Assembly (NCBI RefSeq): GCF_003945595.2 | Contig: NW_024104668.1 | Coordinates: 186,001 to 250,000 of the forward strand | Direction: 5' to 3' | From: Pipra filicauda | Taxonomy: Eukaryota > Chordata > Aves > Passeriformes > Pipridae | DNA: 64,000 nt | Shown: positions 10,467 through 21,131 of the stretch, one piece after another | Layout of the letters: every line of letters starts with the position of its first letter | How positions within the stretch are numbered: the stretch's first letter is position 1 | Position numbers and translations under genes: made by a program | Notes under the pieces: generated by a model | What the model saw: the letters and a program-made list of their open reading frames with translations, nothing else | What the model was told of the DNA's origin: nothing | Database searches by the model: none

Positions 10467-11099
10467 ATATGAGCCAGTGTTCTGTACATAAATGCCAGGA
10501 TCCTGTCTATCTACAGTTGATGTGATAGATGGAGAAAAAAACTGTAGAGTAAAACAAGGTACCTCTGAAAGAAAAGCAGTGTCCGTAACATCTCTCATGG
10601 ATTATACCACTAAGAGGATTCATTAGATATTCTCTCCATATCTTAGGATAGAAAAACAATTTTTTTATCTACTGCCTATGTTATCCTTTTGAATACTCTG
10701 GGCAGGTGCTTCCTGGACCCTCCATTCTTTGTAGTGAAGTTTCTACTTCCTCTGCTCATATATTCTGTCCTTCTTGGTAGCCAGAGGTGAAAAGTTAATA
10801 TTTTTGCCATTATTTTTTCCATTCAAACTCTGTTCCCTCGTGCAATTCCATTAATATATTTGTGTTCCGTAATGTTTCATTCTCAGCAGTCAGAATTAGT
10901 TTTGTGACCATTGGCCATCCAATACCCATTAGAGTCAGAGAGGAAATATAAAAAGTGCTTGGAAGACATTGATGGTGTGAGCATCTATATAGGAAATATC
11001 TCCACTGCAGACTTATCTGAGCTAATTAGTACTGGGATCAGTGTTCCAGTCAGCCTAACCTGAGTGTAAGTATTCCCACAGCAAGACCTTCTGTGCTTT
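10467..11099. other. Spacer between LTR and inverted repeat
   Basis: No element recognised. It forms the outer left flank of the inverted-repeat arm. Confidence 0.5.
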
Positions 11100-11554
11100 A
11101 CTGTCCCTGAACCAATGTACATGTGTGCCCAAGAGAGCAAATCCCTGCTGCTTTGTGCCGTGGTGCTCTGGTATTTTTTCCTGTACAGCTGAGTCAACTG
11201 TGAGAAAACGTCTTGCCTTTGGAAAGGGTTGTTCAGACAGGTCTAGGGCATTCACCACATCTCTTTGGTTTCTGAAGACGGGTTCTGTGCTAAGATAAAG
11301 GACAGAATAGATGTTAGTTCATACATACAGCTGAAAGCCAGTTGGCCTGGTATGTGTTAAAATTGTTAATAGGTAAAAACAAAGGTTGAGTGAAAAACAC
11401 TTATAAGACTAAAATCTAAGTTTGTTGTGGATATATATCTTGCTTACCTAATTCACAACTTGATTCTGTTCAAAACTATTCAAAAAACAAGTTCAGCAGT
11501 CAGATATTTGACCAAATAAAGATGCCTAATGACTGATATTATTACTATTTATAT
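11100..11554 (+). repeat. Left arm of a perfect 455-bp inverted repeat
   Basis: The reverse complement of this arm matches 13822-14276 at every one of 455 positions, with no indel. Identity ends abruptly at both edges. It carries an open frame on the minus strand (from about 11258 down) that I do not recognise. The arm resembles no CR1 or LTR that I know. Exact identity implies a very recent inverted duplication, arm-to-arm gene conversion, or an assembly fold-back. Confidence 0.95.
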
Positions 11555-11834
11555 TTTATATATTTATATTTTTTCATTTATAATAATGAAGAAAGTTCAG
11601 GGTAATATATAGTGAAAGCTGATAGCTAAATGGAGCCTGTATGAGGTAAAGCTTTTGTCAGAATTAGGAGTTATCTGAAGATAACTCCTAAGTTATATGA
11701 AGAAATGTGAGCAGAAGGAAAGGAAGAAAGGAAGAAATACTGCATGTGTAATAGAAAAATTGCTTTGATAAAAGTTAATTGAAAGGCCTCCTGATGACAT
11801 AGGAAATACCAGATAAGAGCTGCTAGTTATGATT

Positions 11835-11968
11835 CTTTCCTTTTCCTTTTCCTTTTCCTTTTCCTTTTCCTTTTCCTTTTCCTTTTCCTTTTCCTTTTCC
11901 TTTTCCTTTTCCTTTTCCTTTTCCTTTTCCTTTTCCTTTTCCCTTTCCCTTTCTCTTTCCCTTTCCTT
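11835..11968 (+). repeat. (TTTTCC)n hexanucleotide microsatellite
   Basis: About 17 perfect TTTTCC units followed by variant CCCTTT units. The whole tract is pyrimidine on this strand and purine on the other. Read on the minus strand it gives an alternating Glu-Lys/Glu-Arg frame, which is an artefact of the repeat. Confidence 0.95.
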
Positions 11969-12259
11969 CATAGTTTTTCACCATTTATTCAACAGGAATT
12001 ATGCTGTGTGTTTCATCTTGCTGAATAATGCAGTGTTTTCAAAAGGGGTAAAATTTTCTGTCTTTATATAAAAGAACTTCGAAAGTCAGAAGATTTCATA
12101 GTGGGTTTTATAGCTATCAAACAGCCTATAGCAAGTACTGTTATGTAATCCTTTAAACCATCATTTGTGGCTAGCTGGTTTTCCCTAGGGGGCAAAGATA
12201 AATAGGTTTCTATAATGCTCTCATACAAAAAAAATCTGCAGATATAAGGGCAGGAAACC

Positions 12260-12275
12260 TTTTTTTTTTTTTTTT
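12260..12275 (+). repeat. Poly-T run (16)
   Basis: Homopolymer inside the inverted-repeat spacer. No SINE or LINE body adjoins it. Confidence 0.8.
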
Positions 12276-13821
12276 AATCATTAGAGACAGAATGACTGGA
12301 AAGGCTTCACACATCTGATGATATAGTTCTTCAGAAACCCTAGATATGCCTATCAACTTTAAATAAGCCATCTGGATACAAAGGTCATTTATAAAGTGCA
12401 CATTTTAAAATTTTTTTCAACTTGAATGAACCCAATACTGTGCCAGCTGGAGTTCATGATGCCCATTAATATTAGTAGGAGGAAATGTGAGCTACTTGTT
12501 CTTGTTGTAGTTCTTTGGTTTTTTTTGGTTTGGTCTTTTTTGGGGATGGGTTCGTTTGGTTTTTTTCCATTAAGTGATGAGCAGTATTTTTATTAAGAGA
12601 TATCAGATACCATTTTATATCTAGGATAACACTTTTCTGCAAAGAAAGAAAATACCTTTCTCATCCATTATATCTGTCTGAGCATTCTTGTAAGAGTACT
12701 TGTACAAATCCTGTATCATACCTCAGCTTTTTAAGCATCAAAAGACCTGAAAGTAGTTGTAAAGATTTAATCATATGACACAGAGCATGCAAACTGTAAC
12801 TTTCATGAACTGCCTTGAAGTCCTTTTCAAATAGAAATATTTGGATTTCATATAAGAAAATTTTATGCTCTTGAATTTTTGAAAATTGATTTATTGACTT
12901 TATACAAGTTTTATTTTGGGGAAAAAATATTCAATCCAAATAAATTATGAATAAGCAGATACATATGATGAAATCACAAAACTCCAATTTCAGAGGGAGT
13001 GAGATAAAGAAAAATATTAACTGATGTCCAGGTGGGTTTGCCCTCTAATGGTCTTATGTTTTTTAATATGCTTCCCTAGATTACAGCTGGTGTACATCTG
13101 CACTTTTCTGCAGCTATTACTTTCTGTTGTTACTTAACATTGCTAACCTGGACTACACTAACTGAGGGGAAAAAAGATATTCTTGCCACCAGGACCTCTG
13201 GATTGTCAGACTGTGACTGTGAAAGTCCACTATAGAAATGTATATTTATACTATGGTAATGTCTCTCTGTTGATTTCTCCATTTTTTTTTAATGTCTAGC
13301 TCATTACGGCTCTGATGGTTTTGTTCGTAGTTGTTTTCTTCTCCCTAAATACCAATTTTCCACCATCCTTCGATTAATACATCACAGTTGTCTCCTTTTT
13401 ATTGTGTTCTTCTTTTTCAATTTCAAAGAAGAAAATGATACTGAGGGATAATCAAGTCTCTGCTTTTGCTAGTGGAGAGCATGATGGAGTAGAAATAGGA
13501 TAAATCTTTTTCTCCTTCAGTGTAAAGTAGAGGTTACCCTAGGGCTGAACAGAGCTCATCCTTGAAACCACACAGAAAAATATTGTATTTTTGATGTTGG
13601 AAACTCAAGGGAAATATAGGTTCATGCTACGCCAAATCCTTCTTCCAGATATTTTTTTTAATAAATTTGGTTTAGAAATAGTAGAAATAGTGGAAAATTG
13701 AGGTTTACCTAAACATTCATGCCAATGGGTTTAACTCCTTAATGCTGTACTTAAAACAATTATGTCTCTGAGGTTCTGAAGAAGCAAACAAACAAAAAGA
13801 GTTACTGTATAAAGAGTTACT

Positions 13822-14276
13822 ATATAAATAGTAATAATATCAGTCATTAGGCATCTTTATTTGGTCAAATATCTGACTGCTGAACTTGTTTTTTGAATAG
13901 TTTTGAACAGAATCAAGTTGTGAATTAGGTAAGCAAGATATATATCCACAACAAACTTAGATTTTAGTCTTATAAGTGTTTTTCACTCAACCTTTGTTTT
14001 TACCTATTAACAATTTTAACACATACCAGGCCAACTGGCTTTCAGCTGTATGTATGAACTAACATCTATTCTGTCCTTTATCTTAGCACAGAACCCGTCT
14101 TCAGAAACCAAAGAGATGTGGTGAATGCCCTAGACCTGTCTGAACAACCCTTTCCAAAGGCAAGACGTTTTCTCACAGTTGACTCAGCTGTACAGGAAAA
14201 AATACCAGAGCACCACGGCACAAAGCAGCAGGGATTTGCTCTCTTGGGCACACATGTACATTGGTTCAGGGACAGT
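13822..14276 (+). repeat. Right arm of a perfect 455-bp inverted repeat
   Basis: Exact reverse complement of 11100-11554. The frame from 14118 here and the frame in the left arm share their first 53 residues and diverge exactly at the repeat edge, an independent check of the boundary. Confidence 0.95.
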
Positions 14277-14399
14277 TTTTTGTTAGTTCTGTGTTGTAAA
14301 TCAGTTTAGTTCAAGGGGAACTGTCATGGTTTGTGAAAGAATATTTGAATTCAAGGGCTTTGTTCCCTCTTGACTATTCCATTATTGGGATTTCTGGAG

Positions 14400-14436
14400 A
14401 TATATATATATATATATATACACATATATATATATA
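14400..14436 (+). repeat. (TA)n microsatellite
   Basis: Alternating TA, interrupted once by CACA. Confidence 0.9.
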
Positions 14437-16059
14437 AATAATAAGCATGTAATATTTCGGTCCAATATGTTCATCCTTTCATTTGTTATTCCTCAATATC
14501 AACTTCTGCCTTTCTGCAGACGTCTCTTTTTTAGTCACACACATTTTTCCATAAGTGTTGCTCCTTCCCTTGCAGGTTAATTCTTCTAGTGAAGTTCCAG
14601 TGATGTCAGTAGGAATTGAATAGTAAACTTACCAGAAAAAAAACCCAAAAAATTTAGAAGCAAAGGTTAATTTGCGTACTTGTGATGTTTTTCTGAAACC
14701 ACCTGTCTGAGAAATTTGAAATCAATATTAATCCCACTACTTCCAGCAGCTGCAGGGACTAAATACATTGCAAAATTAGTAACAGACATTCTGTGGTTGA
14801 ACTATGTTATCTGAAGGTGACTGTATATAATGACTAAATTTTTCTATAAAGTGTTGCTGTGAAGAAACATCACGGCATATACAGGAGAAAGGGAAAAGCA
14901 AGTTACTTAAATTCACTGACCCAAATGAAGTGTTAATTATGAAGGGATTACATTTCTCTTTTCTAATATAGATATTTCAAGGAATAGGCGATAAGTTCTT
15001 CCAAGGGCTATTCTCGTGATTATATGGGATGTTATCTGAAAAGTACAAGGAAGAGAATGTTTTAATTTAGACTGTTTAATTTTTTCATTTAAATAGCCTA
15101 GGAAGTGGTGAAAGACCTTATCAATGCATACTATTTATATGTAAGTATGATTTTTTACTCGTGCAAATCAGCCAGTTACGTTTCTCTAGAATCCCACCCT
15201 GTGTTTGCATGCCTCTACTTCTAAATGTGCCCATGGAATGGTTGGCATTCGAAGTCATGTGTTTATGAAGCATGGACTGTAGAGTCTGTGCTGGAGCAGG
15301 GGAACCATATTGCAGCTGAACCAAGTCTACATTTACTGGAAATGGCTCTGCTTATCTTTAGATACAGTACTTTTCCCTGAAGCTCATATTCTACCCCTTC
15401 ACTTAATAGTCTGTGAAGTCAATGGACTAAGCATTATGTTTGTGTTCTTTGTTTATGATGAGCTCCCAAACCCATCCAATGCTTTAATTTCTCCCCACTG
15501 CTCTGTAACAACATACTGTAATACTTTGTTTCTGTAGAGTCTCTTCTACAATTTCCTTTCAGTAATTCCATGTAAATATCAAAATTTTCATTACTGTATC
15601 TAAGCACGTCTCAGACTATGTCAGCCAAATCTTGAAAGTAAAGCAGTGCATTTGTCCCCTTTGTGTCGCAAAAACTTTATGGTTTTTTTTGCTGTTCTGT
15701 ATCTCCTGTGTCTGTCTAGCTTTGGTGTGCAACAAGAGCTATTAGCTGCATAGAACAGAAAAATTAAGATATATGTCATAATTGTCCCTTCCTTCAGTGT
15801 GATAACATAAGCCCATTGTAGGGGCACTGCAGAAAGCTGCAGAAAGCTACAGAAAGAATATGATCAAGACCTTGCAGGTCAGGCTTGCTCTCTTAGTTGG
15901 TAAATGTCCTTACAACCATTCTGACGATCAGAATTGCTAACTGAAAGCAACCCAGCAAGGAATGTTGAAGTATTCTTGTTTTAGGGATAAGTTCAATTAT
16001 CTCACTTTTTCATACCGCACAGCATAACAGTATGACCTATCTTTCACTTTATGTTCATT

Positions 16060-16270
16060 GCTATGTACTATCTTAGCTGTTTCTATCCATGATTCCAGTA
16101 TTGGGCAAGGTACCCATCCATAGCTGAGGGGCTCAGCCATGCCCTGCACTAGGGACTGCTGGAGCCACTGGATCCCGCTGTGTCCAGGCGAGGCAACCCC
16201 AGCTGCCCTACACAGGGGCTGCCCTGGCAGACCTTCCAGTGCTGCCGCTGGCATCTTGTCAGGTAAACCC
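16060..16270. other. GC-rich patch of unknown origin
   Basis: About 200 bp of clearly higher GC than its surroundings, with motifs such as CCCCAGCTGCCCTACAC and an open frame of 94 codons on the minus strand (15997-16281). I recognise neither the DNA nor the peptide. It could be an old transposon fragment or a remnant of coding sequence. There is no splice-site evidence. Confidence 0.3.
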
Positions 16271-17283
16271 AGTACAAACAAGTAATTTTATTTAAAAATC
16301 TGAATCCTATTTTATCCCTCTGTGAGACAGAGAAAGGGTAGTATTATCTTTCTCCTGGCACTCTTTTAAAAGTCACTGTCTGAGGAGTAAGAGCGTTGCT
16401 CCTGTGTGCTTGTGATACAAAAAACAAGTCCACACAGGAGAGAGGGCACTGAAATGGTGTATCCCTGCATGGTGGGAGAAGGAGGGCAGTACTGACTGAG
16501 CTGTGTTGTTTATGTAGTGCTATGTAGCCTGTTATTAATCAAATGGATTATGATACATAACAGCTATGCTATTCCCAAATGTTCAGTGAGATGGTTCTCC
16601 AGATGTCATTACTGTGAAGTACAAAATGAAAGAACAGTATAGCTATAGATCACAGTGACAGATGTATGTTTAGCATGGTCTGCTCTCAAATCCTGCATTT
16701 GAGGATTTACTAAAGAGAAGCCTCAGAAGTCTTATTATTACTAAAAGATATCTACTGATACTCTGTGCTAGAAAAATTGTTAGCTGATGTTCAAGTATCC
16801 CTGATCCTCTTCAATATCAAAATATCTGCTTTGCATTGTTGATAAAATGGGCTTGTCTAGCTTCACTTTCCAGCTGTTGGATCTTAACATAACTCTTTTG
16901 TACCAACTGTCTACAATCAAACTTCTGTTCCCTTGGAGGTATTTCCCACTTATAAGAGAATTATCTTTTTAATCGTTCTGCAATATTAAACAGATTGAGC
17001 TTGTGAAAGACTATAAAATGTGTTCTTCAGCCCTTCTGTTATTCTTTTCATTATGATTTTGCTCTAGTTCACCAGCAAACTTTTTGGAAAAAGGATCCCC
17101 TGTCACACTCCAAGATTCCTTTGTAAAAACTTCTTGTTTGAGTTTGATACTTATTAATATTTCTTGGGATACTTTATAGAACAACCTTTTTTTTTAATTA
17201 GCAGTGTTACATAGCTTTCTTCTTTAATATAGATTGTTTGCTTGATTGTTTTTTTTAATCTTATGTTGTAAGATGATGCAGCA

Positions 17284-17386
17284 GGTGTAAAAAAAAACCT
17301 CAGCACACACATCCCTAAAAAAACCCCAAAACCCAAAAAACAAACAAACCAAAAAACCAAAACCAAAACAACCCCTCCAAAAAACC
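17284..17386 (+). repeat. A/C-rich low-complexity tract
   Basis: Irregular mix of AAAACCC, CAAA and CCAAAA units with no fixed period. Confidence 0.8.
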
Positions 17387-17847
17387 GTTCATATCACCAG
17401 ACTTGCCTGCTGGTGTCATCTATTATAAACCCAAAAAAGCCTCCCTTGGCCTTGTGTACTCTCTCAGCATCCAAGTGCATCCCGAATAGTCTTTTAAAGG
17501 CTTTACAGAGAGGGACCACTCCCTCCTATCACTTTTGGTTTCTGTCTGTACTGTTGATATACTTCCTCCCCCTATGGAAATAATGAGGTTGTTTCTGCAG
17601 TATGGGAAGGTTATGTATAAGAAGGAAGGGTAGAAGATGGAAGCTGATGTGTCCCAAAGTCACTGTCTGGGCAAAAGTTGACACCAACCTAGTTGACAAC
17701 CTTATGATCTAAAGGAAATCTGTATCTTCTTTAGGTTCAATTTTTTCTATTTTAGACTGAGGAAATCAAGGCAATGTAAGGACCTATACAAAGTATGTTA
17801 CAAACCATTGTACCAGAGGGGTGAACGGATGTAACTAGCTTTTGAAT

Positions 17848-18665
17848 TATAAAACAAATTAGGTTGGAAAAGACCTCTGAGATCATGTAGTCCAACCTAT
17901 GAAGGAACACCACCTTGTCAACTAGACTATGGCACTGAGTGACATGTCCAGTCTTTCCCTAACCCTAAACACCTCCAGGGATGGTGACTCCAGTACATCC
18001 TTGGGCAGCCCATTCTAATGCCCAATCACCCTTTCTGTGAAGAGATTCTTCCTAATGTCCAACCTAAATCTCCCCTGGTGCAGTTTAAGACTATGTCCTC
18101 TCATCCTGTCACTGGTTGTCTGGGAGAAGAGACCAACTCCCACCTGGCTACAACCTCCTTTCAGGTAGTTGTAGAGAGTGATAAGGTCATCCTTGACCTG
18201 CCTCTTCTCCAAGCTGAACAACCCCAGTACCCTCAGCCACTCCTCACAGGACATGCACTCCAAACCCCTCAGCAGTTTTGTTGCCCTTCTCTGAACACAC
18301 GCCGGCATATCAATGGCTTTCCTGAATTGAAGGGCCCAGAACTAGACACAGTATTTGAGGTGTGGTCTCACTGATGCAGAGTGTGGGGCAAGAATCACTT
18401 GCCTAGTCCTGCTGGCCACACTAGTTCTGATACAGGCCAGGATGCCACTGGCCTTCTTGGGCACCTGGGAATACTGCTGGCTGTTGATCAGCATCCCCAA
18501 GTCCTTTTCTGCTGGGTAGCTTTGCAACCACTCTGCCCCAAGCCTGTGGGGGGGACTGTGGCCAAAGTGTAAGACTTGGTCTTGTTGAACCTTATGCCAC
18601 TGGTCTCAGTCCATCTATCCAGCCTGTCCAGATCCCTCTGCAGAGTTTTACATTCAGCAAGATTT
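17848..18665 (-). mobile_element. CR1 LINE, 5'-truncated, minus strand
   Basis: The minus-strand 3' end is at about 17848, opening with AGGTTGGAAAAGACCTCTGAG, and the fragment extends upward through the ORF2 C-terminus to a truncation near 18665. The terminal octamer tail is eroded. Frame breaks split ORF2 across several frames. A further CR1 piece of the same orientation lies at 19580-19990. Confidence 0.88.
18015..18308 (-). pseudogene. CR1 ORF2 C-terminal remnant
   Basis: 97-codon frame with the family motifs [29 protein letters not shown] and [17 protein letters not shown]. It represents the C-terminal region after the reverse transcriptase domain. The next frame up (18342-18736, broken) continues the protein, so at least one frameshift separates them. 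Confidence 0.82.
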
Positions 18666-19579
18666 AGCAAAGTCACAAAGAAAGCATTACTGCAGTGTAA
18701 CAAAATTTTTTTATTTGATCTGACTCCTACCATCATAATATTCTTCAGCTACAAATTTCTTGTACAGTGGAGAGCAAATAATTGCATAAAGACTTTTTAC
18801 AAATTCCTAAGATGATGTCCTGTATCTACTTTCAAAATAAATTGAGCATTCTGAGTGAAAAAGTGTGTTTACTGCTTTTTGATAAATGTTTTCTTATATT
18901 TCCCACCTGTGCCTTAAGCTGGATCCTTTGTTTGTTGCTTGATGAATGGAGAGAATGTGATAAGGAAAATAACACTCTTCAGACAGTGATAAAATCAGTG
19001 TAATGACAAAAAAACATTTGCATGTGCAAAGCCTTGTATTTATTTTTTATTACTTTATTATTACTTTACATTAAAGGCTGCCAAATTTTTGTCAACATTT
19101 CTGCATTCTGATGTCCACAGTGGGAGCACATACAATTTCTAGATATATCTCAGAGAGTCAGAGCAACCTGAAAGATGCTGTCAGCGCATCCTTTACAGTG
19201 CTCTCCACGCTACTGGAGTTGAGCAAAACACATTATATACAACACATGCCTTGCAAAGCATGATCACTTTTTCAGAAGAAATGCCCTTTTTAGAAATGAA
19301 AAAAAAAAATCTAAGTAAGCAAAGAGAAACAAACAAACAAACAAACAAACAAAAAACCAATCAAAAAAACAAACAACCCCCCCCAAACCAAACAAATAAA
19401 CAAACAAAACAAAAAAAAAAAGAGGAAAGGACAGTCTTTTCATAAATTTTTAAGTAAGCATTTAAAAAAAGCAGCTGAACTTTATTTTATGTCCTTTCAT
19501 CCACTGATTTCCAGTACATAAAATAAATTGCGAACGTAGAAGTGGGTAAATTGGATAATACCTTTGAGTTTTAATAAAT
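18666..19579. other. Sequence separating two CR1 pieces
   Basis: About 0.9 kb without CR1 similarity that I can see. It ends in a (CAAA)n/poly-A low-complexity tract. In a complete CR1 only roughly 400 bp of ORF2 would lie between the two flanking pieces. Confidence 0.45.
19294..19432 (+). repeat. (CAAA)n / A-rich low-complexity tract
   Basis: Runs of ACAA and CAAA units with C and A homopolymers. Confidence 0.85.
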
Positions 19580-19913
19580 TCTTTTTGTTACCAGTGTCAT
19601 TCCTTTTGCCCTTCTCAAAAACTGGGACAACATTAGCCAGTTGATTAGGATCTCTCCAGATTCCCAAGACCATGAAAAAAATCATTGAGAGAGGCCTTGT
19701 GATGTCATCAGTCAGTTCTTTGAATATCCTTTCATGACTCCCAACAGGTCCCATAGATTTACGGGGATTCATCTGGAGCAGTAGCTCATGCACGAGTTCA
19801 GTGTTTACTGGGAGTTTGTCATTCTCAGACCCATATCCCATGAGCTTAGGGTTCTGAGACCCCCATAGCCCATCATCAGTGTCAAAGACCGAGGGGAAGA
19901 ATGCCTTAAACAT
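19497..19913 (-). pseudogene. CR1 ORF2 fragment, start of reverse transcriptase domain
   Basis: 138-codon frame. The first roughly 108 residues follow CR1 ORF2 (FKAFFPSVFDTDDGL, NPRKSMGPVGSHERIFKEL, LANVVPVFEKGKR). After GN the match stops and the last 30 residues are unrelated, marking the breakpoint near 19588. The YADD catalytic box is not included. Confidence 0.8.
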
Positions 19914-19990
19914 CTCTGCCTTTTCTATCTCCCTGTTTGTGAAGTGACTATCCTTATTTCTGGTCTGCCTTTTGCTATATTTTAAAAAAT
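19580..19990 (-). mobile_element. CR1 LINE internal fragment, minus strand
   Basis: Encodes the endonuclease-reverse transcriptase junction and the start of the reverse transcriptase domain, and lacks the 3' end. It lies in the order and orientation expected if it were the upstream part of the same CR1 as 17848-18665. Confidence 0.8.
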
Positions 19991-20305
19991 CATTTTACTG
20001 TCACACAAATATAGAATGTATTGCTATAATGAGAATTCATAGCAGCAGCACATTGTCACAGCTTTTCCTGTGAAAGTTTCAGTTATTTAATGCTAAATAA
20101 ATCAGATAAATCTCAAATTGGAAAAATGAGTGATGAAGGTGTGTTACCAGCCAAATTGCTACTGGTATTTGAGGGTTTTTATCAGTAAGTTAAAGGTAAA
20201 AATGTTTTAAAAATAGATAGGAAAATTAACATGGTAGTTACATCAGGGAATTGTGCTCTGAACTGCTCTGGAGATTTCTCTCTCTGCATACAATTTGGGA
20301 ATGGT
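19991..20305. other. Spacer
   Basis: Nothing recognised. Confidence 0.45.
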
Positions 20306-21131
20306 TGTGTGAGAGATGGAAAACTTGAAAGAGCAAATACCTCTAACACTTGGCAGAAGAGAAAAGGAATGTCACCGTGTCAATGAGATAAGGTGTGGTA
20401 AGAAAAGAGGGTCTGGAGGAGACAGGATAGCACTTCTCTGCGAGCAGGTTCCTTATCTTGGTAACCGCCTCCAAAAACAAGTTTGAGACAGCATTGCACT
20501 TACACCTCTGACAGGGAAGAGAACTGAAACCACAAGTCCCCCCCCAGTCCCTTCTGAAAAGTTTGAGAATAATAAATAGTGCATGCACAAGGACTAGCCT
20601 ATAAATAGCACAAGTGAGAGGGGTCAGATGTGCACCCATTGTGTGAAGAAAATGGACCAGAGTCGTCTTTGGAACCCTGGTGATCCAGATCTTTTTTTCT
20701 ATCTCTATTTTCCTATCTTTCTTTCTTCCTCTCCTTGAAAGCTTAAATTGATTCTGTTATGGGTCATTCAGCCTGTCATAAGGTTGAAAGTTTAAATCAC
20801 TGCTACTGTGGGCTGTTCAGAGCTTGTCACATGCTGTTCAGAAAAGTTGAATTCAAAAAAGTTTTAATTGCTGTTCTGCCACAGGCTGTTCAGAAAAATT
20901 TAAGCCATTACCTCCATGGCTCAGTCAACCTATCATAAGGTTTAAGGTTTAAATCACTGCTGCCATAAATAAAACTTTCTAATTGAACACTTGGCCCAGT
21001 TTTGCCTTAATTTAACCCAAGGGTATCCCAAATGTCTTCTGTCTCAAAACGGTCCAGAACTGCCTTCGAGGGACCCGACATTTTGTGGCTGTGGCAGAAC
21101 CAGTACAGGACTGTCCTCTCAGGACCTGACA
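20306..21131 (+). mobile_element. Probable LTR with internal repeats, plus strand
   Basis: A TATA-like CTATAAATAG lies near 20600, and a poly-A signal with flanking CATAAATAAAACTTTC lies at about 20965. A promoter followed about 370 bp later by a poly-A signal fits an LTR in plus orientation. The end is either GGGACCCGACA (21080) or the related CAGGACCTGACA (21131), two similar motifs 51 bp apart. The segment between 20763 and 20966 contains a partial duplication. I could not find a TSD, and the 5' boundary is a guess. Confidence 0.45.
20763..20966 (+). repeat. Degenerate direct repeats in the LTR
   Basis: CCTGTCATAAGGTTGAAAG plus TTTAAATCACTGCT (20773-20805) recurs as CCTATCATAAGGTTTAAGG plus TTTAAATCACTGCT (20930-20962). 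Between them GGCTGTTCAGA/ATGCTGTTCAGAAAA/GGCTGTTCAGAAAAA occurs three times. Confidence 0.7.

Larger units (their letters stand above)
11555..13821. other. Spacer of the inverted repeat (2,267 bp)
   Basis: AT-rich, with no open frame of transposase size. It contains the (TTTTCC)n tract and a T16 run at 12260-12275. Just inside the right arm, AGAGTTACT is repeated (13799-13823). Confidence 0.6.
14277..17847. other. Mostly unique non-coding stretch
   Basis: Contains a (TA)n run (14400-14436), an unexplained GC-rich patch (about 16060-16270) and an A/C-rich low-complexity tract (17284-17386). No gene is supported. Confidence 0.5.

Noticed and set aside
11693..11971. Glu-Lys repeat protein on the minus strand
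   Set aside because: Purely the translation of the (TTTTCC)n microsatellite.
11100..14276. DNA transposon with 455-bp terminal inverted repeats
   Set aside because: There is no transposase-like frame in the spacer, and I found no convincing TSD: flanks GTGCTTT and TTTTTGT share only T-rich composition. The ends do not match a superfamily I know. A plain inverted duplication or assembly fold-back is simpler.
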